Source: Pseudomonadota bacterium (GTDB taxonomy: Bacteria; Pseudomonadota; Alphaproteobacteria; Rhizobiales; Beijerinckiaceae). From it: a DNA stretch of 9,430 nt. The stretch is from the NCBI GenBank assembly GCA_028876585.1, contig JAGWRL010000250.1, forward strand, positions 1 to 9,430, written 5' to 3'. Position numbers and translations under genes: made by a program. Each line of letters begins with the position of its first letter. The first letter of the stretch is position 1. Below, one piece after another: positions 6,714 through 9,430 of this stretch. Under the pieces are notes generated by a model. That model was not told the DNA's origin. It saw nothing but the letters and a program-made list of their open reading frames with translations, and did no database searches.

Positions 6714-7589
6714 CTAGCCGCCCGCCAGCGCGCGCCCCGCCACCGCATCGAGCTTGCGCAGCAAATCGGGATCGCGCGCCTCCGGCGCGGTCATGATCGC
6801 GCCGTCGAGCGCGCGATCCGATTGCGGGCAGGGCTCGCGCGTCGCCGGGAAATCCGCCAGCACGCGCGCCACCAGGCGGTTGGCCTTTTCGGCGTTGTCG
6901 TGCATCACTTTCATCACCGAGGCGACGTCGACCGGGCCGTGCTCGTCGTGCCAGCAATCGAAATCCGTCACCATCGCGATCAGCGCGTAGGCGATCTCCG
7001 CCTCGCGCGCGAGCTTGGCTTCGGTCGCCGCCGTCATGCCGATCACCGAGGCGCCGAGGCTCTGATAGTGCAGCGATTCGGCGAAAGTCGAGAACTGCGG
7101 CCCCTCCATGCAGACATAGGTTCCGCCGGGCTGCACGGCGACGCCCTCGGCCTGCGCCGCCTCCGCCACGCGCTTGCGCAAGGTCGCGGAGGTCGGATGC
7201 GCGAACGGCACATGCGCGACGCAACCCGTGCCGAAGAAGCTGCTCTGGCGCAGATAAGTGCGGTCGATGAACTGGTCGGCCAGCACGAACAGGCCGGGAT
7301 ACAGCTCCTTTTTGTAGGAGCCGCAGGCGGAGACGGCGATGATGTCGGTGACGCCGGCGCGCTTCAGCGCGTCGATGTTGGCGCGATAGTTGATCGTCGA
7401 GGGCGAGAAGCGATGGCCGCGGCCGTGGCGGGCGAGAAACACCACTTCCGTTCCGCCGATGCGGCCGAAGCGCAATGCGTCCGAAGGCTCGCCCCAGGGG
7501 CTGGCGACGCGCTCGTCACGGGTCGCCACGAAGCCGGCGAGCGCATAGAGGCCCGAGCCGCCGATGATTCCCACAATCGCCTTGCTCAT
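6714..7589 (-). CDS. mtnP: S-methyl-5'-thioadenosine phosphorylase
   Basis: Cleaves 5'-methylthioadenosine with phosphate to adenine and 5-methylthioribose 1-phosphate, salvaging the by-product of polyamine synthesis; cytoplasmic, family PNP/MTAP. 291 residues, typical. Seen: N-terminal GIIGGSGLY (7-15), phosphate-binding RHGRGH (54-59) with FSPSTINYRANI, VSACGS (86-91), DQFIDRT (105-111), MEGPQFST (161-168), IGMT (183-186) and TDFDCWHDEH (208-217), whose two Asp match the base-binding residues of human MTAP. All are close to the canonical enzyme rather than plain purine nucleoside phosphorylase. ATG 7589 is chosen for GGGAG 9 bases upstream and the MSKAIVGIIGG start; a GTG at 7610 would add 7 residues without a ribosome site. 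It lies downstream of petC but beyond a strong terminator, so it probably has its own promoter. Confidence 0.95.
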   Translation of the reverse strand: MSKAIVGIIGGSGLYALAGFVATRDERVASPWGEPSDALRFGRIGGTEVVFLARHGRGHRFSPSTINYRANIDALKRAGVTDIIAVSACGSYKKELYPGLFVLADQFIDRTYLRQSSFFGTGCVAHVPFAHPTSATLRKRVAEAAQAEGVAVQPGGTYVCMEGPQFSTFAESLHYQSLGASVIGMTAATEAKLAREAEIAYALIAMVTDFDCWHDEHGPVDVASVMKVMHDNAEKANRLVARVLADFPATREPCPQSDRALDGAIMTAPEARDPDLLRKLDAVAGRALAGG

Positions 7590-7648
7590 GTTGATCCGCT
7601 CCCGACGCACTCGAGCCGACGCAGCAGATTAGCATGACGCGGCGGTTG

Positions 7649-7680
7649 CAAACAAAAACCCCCCGGCGCGGGCCGGGGGG
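7649..7680 (-). terminator. strong intrinsic terminator of the cytochrome bc1 operon
   Basis: On the minus strand GGGGGGCCG... pairs perfectly over 9 bp (7672-7680 with 7659-7667) around a 4-base loop, and is followed directly by TTTTTGTTTG. This is a textbook Rho-independent terminator, 27 bases after the petC stop codon. Confidence 0.88.
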
Positions 7681-7707
7681 CGAATGGAAGTCGCGGTACG
7701 CAGGCGC

Positions 7708-8526
7708 TCAGTGCGCGTCGGCCCAGACGCGCCGCTTGACCATATACATCAGCGCCGACAGCACGATCAGGAACACGATGGCGCGGAAGCCGAGCTTCTT
7801 GCGCTCAACCATGCTCGGCTCGGCCGCCCAGCTCAGGAAAGCCGAAATATCCTTGGCGTAGTTCTGCACCGTGCCCGGCGTACCGTCGGTGTATTTGACG
7901 GCGCCGTCCTGCAACGGGTTCGGCATCGCGATCTTATGGCCGGGGAAATACAGGTTCCACTGCGGATCGTCCTTGTGGGTGTAGCCGGTCAGCACCGCGT
8001 AAATGTAGTCGGTTCCGACCTCCTGATAGGCGTCGAAGATGTCAAACACGAACCAGGGAAAGCCGCGCTCGTATTTGCGCGACTTGGCGAGCAGCCACAT
8101 GTCCGGCGGCGGCGCGCCCAGCGCGGCGGCGGCGGCCTGATCGTTGGGGAAGGCTTCCGGCGGCGGGAAGATGTCGGCCGGCGTGCCGGGGCGCTGAAAA
8201 ATCTTGCCCTGATCGTTCGGCTCGTCGTTGGTGACCTTGTAGCTCGCCGCCAGCGCCTTCACCTGCTCCTCGGAGAAGTCGGGGCCATCGGGATTGGCCA
8301 GCGTGCGGAAGGCGATGCTCAGGCGGTGGCAGTTGGAGCAGACTTCCCGATAGACCTGGAAGCCGCGCTGCAACTGCGCCGCGTCGAACTTGCCGAACAC
8401 GCCGCTGAACGACCACGATTGACGGTCGGGCTTGGGTTGACCCTCCGTGGCGTCCTGCGCCACGGCGACCTGGGCGCCGCCGACGATCAGGGCCAGCGCA
8501 AGGAAGGACGCTTTAAAACGGTTCAT
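7708..8526 (-). CDS. petC: cytochrome c1 of the ubiquinol-cytochrome c reductase (bc1) complex
   Basis: Haem-c subunit that passes electrons from the Rieske centre to soluble cytochrome c in the inner-membrane bc1 complex. 272 residues. A Sec signal peptide (1 to about 24, VAVAQ cleavage zone) exports the haem domain. Haem attachment CSNCH has C63, C66 and H67; the axial Met is M201 in HKIAMPNPL. Family stretches RPGTPADIFPPPEAFPN (112-128) and PDMWLLAKSR (141-150) are present. A single C-terminal membrane anchor (about 248-264) ends in KRRVW, giving a cytoplasmic tail. The gene lies 35 bases after petB and is followed by a strong terminator, so it closes the operon. ATG 8526 is chosen for AGAGGA 8 bases upstream; an in-frame ATG at 8565 overlaps the petB stop and would add 13 residues. 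A symbol of fbcC is used in some species. Confidence 0.95.
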   Translation of the reverse strand: MNRFKASFLALALIVGGAQVAVAQDATEGQPKPDRQSWSFSGVFGKFDAAQLQRGFQVYREVCSNCHRLSIAFRTLANPDGPDFSEEQVKALAASYKVTNDEPNDQGKIFQRPGTPADIFPPPEAFPNDQAAAAALGAPPPDMWLLAKSRKYERGFPWFVFDIFDAYQEVGTDYIYAVLTGYTHKDDPQWNLYFPGHKIAMPNPLQDGAVKYTDGTPGTVQNYAKDISAFLSWAAEPSMVERKKLGFRAIVFLIVLSALMYMVKRRVWADAH

Positions 8527-8534
8527 CTGAATTG

Positions 8535-8540
8535 TCCTCT
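8535..8540 (-). promoter_or_regulatory. Shine-Dalgarno site deciding the cytochrome c1 start
   Basis: Reads AGAGGA on the minus strand, 8 bases before ATG 8526. The alternative ATG at 8565, inside an ATGA overlap with the petB stop, has no comparable site. Confidence 0.6.
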
Positions 8541-8561
8541 TGGGCGCGTCTCTTGTCGATC

Positions 8562-9430
8562 TCATTCAGCCGCGGCGCCCTGGGGCAACACGGCGTCGGC
8601 GATCGAAGCGGGAACCGGCTTGGTCTTCTCGACCAACCCGAGCACAGGCAGGACGACGATGAGATAACCGAAATAGCCCAGCGAGAGGATGCGGGCGACC
8701 AGGGTCGCCGAGTCCGACACCTCCTGCGAGCCGAGATAGCCAAGGCCCACGCAGCAGATCACGAAGATCCAGAAGAAGAAGCGGAACATCGGCCGATATT
8801 TGCCCGATTTGATCGGCGAGGTGTCGAGCCACGGCAGGAACGCGAGCAGCCCGAGCGCCGCCGCCAGCGCCAGCACGCCCATCAGTTTGTTGGGGATGGC
8901 GCGCAGGATCGCGTAGAACGGCAGCAGATACCATTCCGGCACGATGTGGGCCGGCGTCATCAGCGGGTTGGCGGGGTTAGAGTTGTCGGCGTCGAGCAGA
9001 TAGTTCGGGATGTAGAACACGAACCAGGCGTAGATGACGAAGAACACGCAGACCGCGAACATGTCCTTGATCGTCGCGTAGGGCGTGAAGGCGACGGTGT
9101 CGCGCTGGACGTCCTTCACCTCGACGCCGTCGGGATTGTTCTGGCCCACTACATGCAGCGCCCAGACGTGCAGTATGACGACGCCGACGATCATGAACGG
9201 CAGCAGGTAATGCAGCGCGAAGAAGCGGTTCAGCGTCGGATCGCCGACCGCGTAACCGCCCCACAGCCAATGCGCGACGGCGGTGCCGACCAGTGGAATG
9301 GCGGTGAACAGGTTGGTGATGACGGTCGCGCCGGCGAAGCTCATCTGGCCCCACGGCAGCACGTAGCCCATGAAGGCGGTGGCCATCATCAGCACATAGA
9401 TGATGACGCCAAGGATCCACAGAACCTCGC
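8562..9430 (-). CDS. petB: cytochrome b of the bc1 complex, 5'-truncated by window edge
   Basis: Integral membrane subunit with two b haems and the quinol-oxidation site of the respiratory bc1 complex. The frame stays open to the window edge; about 288 C-terminal residues are visible and roughly the first 130 (helices A, B and the first haem ligand of each pair) are missing. Seen: [11 protein letters not shown] of helix [17 protein letters not shown] leading into helix D with an HX13H pair (LHYLLPF...LHVW) as haem ligands, the quinol-site PEWY in [16 protein letters not shown], then further hydrophobic helices and [16 protein letters not shown]. The C-terminus is a short Pro/Ala tail. A GTG at 9395 is internal, not a start. 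It is encoded apart from cytochrome c1, not fused as in Bradyrhizobium. The Rieske gene petA is expected just upstream, outside the window. Confidence 0.95.
   Translation of the reverse strand, partial: EVLWILGVIIYVLMMATAFMGYVLPWGQMSFAGATVITNLFTAIPLVGTAVAHWLWGGYAVGDPTLNRFFALHYLLPFMIVGVVILHVWALHVVGQNNPDGVEVKDVQRDTVAFTPYATIKDMFAVCVFFVIYAWFVFYIPNYLLDADNSNPANPLMTPAHIVPEWYLLPFYAILRAIPNKLMGVLALAAALGLLAFLPWLDTSPIKSGKYRPMFRFFFWIFVICCVGLGYLGSQEVSDSATLVARILSLGYFGYLIVVLPVLGLVEKTKPVPASIADAVLPQGAAAE

Noticed and set aside
5644..6717. A 357-codon open frame on the plus strand opposite the TRAP binding protein.
   Set aside because: Low-complexity Arg/Ala/Val/His composition and no recognisable motif; a shadow of the real gene.
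6680..6725. Inverted sequence GCGCC-TT-GGCG near the mtnP stop as a terminator.
   Set aside because: Stem of only 4-5 bp and no T tract on the minus strand.
7618..7655. Possible -35/-10 boxes for mtnP on the minus strand (TTGCAA and a CTAATC/TAATCT element).
   Set aside because: Spacing is 12-15 bases, too short for a convincing sigma-70 promoter; not called as a feature.
6690..8667. Plus-strand open frames opposite mtnP and cytochrome c1 (315 and 327 codons).
   Set aside because: Both lie antisense to clear enzymes with intact motifs, and the second runs through the bidirectional GC hairpin into petB; no protein-like features.

Overview
The window reads as a piece of a GC-rich alphaproteobacterial chromosome, most likely from the Hyphomicrobiales (Rhizobiales). 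This rests on protein resemblance and GC-rich codon use; genus cannot be fixed. Cytochrome b and cytochrome c1 are separate genes here, which argues against Bradyrhizobium-type genomes with a fused b/c1 gene. Genes are tightly packed, no gap exceeds about 120 bases, and I see no mobile element, tRNA, rRNA or CRISPR.

Layout: (1) 1-2304, plus strand: a three-gene putative sugar or polyol catabolic operon. It holds an SDR dehydrogenase cut by the window edge and resembling XylB-type sugar dehydrogenases, a metal-binding TIM-barrel isomerase/epimerase joined to it by an ATGA overlap, and a second SDR with a TTG start. (2) 2311-3703, minus strand: arfB (ribosome rescue hydrolase) followed by an alpha/beta hydrolase of the monoglyceride-lipase type. 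(3) 3768-5534, plus strand: xsc, sulfoacetaldehyde acetyltransferase, divergent from arfB across 64 bases and followed by a hairpin. (4) 5581-7589, minus strand: a TRAP-transporter solute-binding protein with a twin-arginine signal and no membrane subunits beside it, and mtnP (methylthioadenosine phosphorylase). (5) 7708-9430, minus strand: cytochrome c1 and the C-terminal two thirds of cytochrome b of the bc1 complex, closed by a strong intrinsic terminator at 7649-7680.

How the genes work together: petB and petC encode two subunits of the respiratory bc1 complex. mtnP recycles methylthioadenosine from polyamine synthesis. xsc cleaves sulfoacetaldehyde to acetyl phosphate and sulfite, the convergence point of taurine, isethionate and related C2-sulfonate breakdown, but its usual partners (pta, a sulfoacetaldehyde-forming enzyme, a sulfite exporter, a regulator) are not in view. 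The solute-binding protein converging on xsc could feed it, though nothing in the sequence proves this. The 1-2304 operon has recognisable enzyme families but an unknown substrate.

I did not find a clearly new system. The best leads are the SDR / TIM-barrel / SDR cassette of unknown substrate and the isolated xsc next to an orphan TRAP binding protein.
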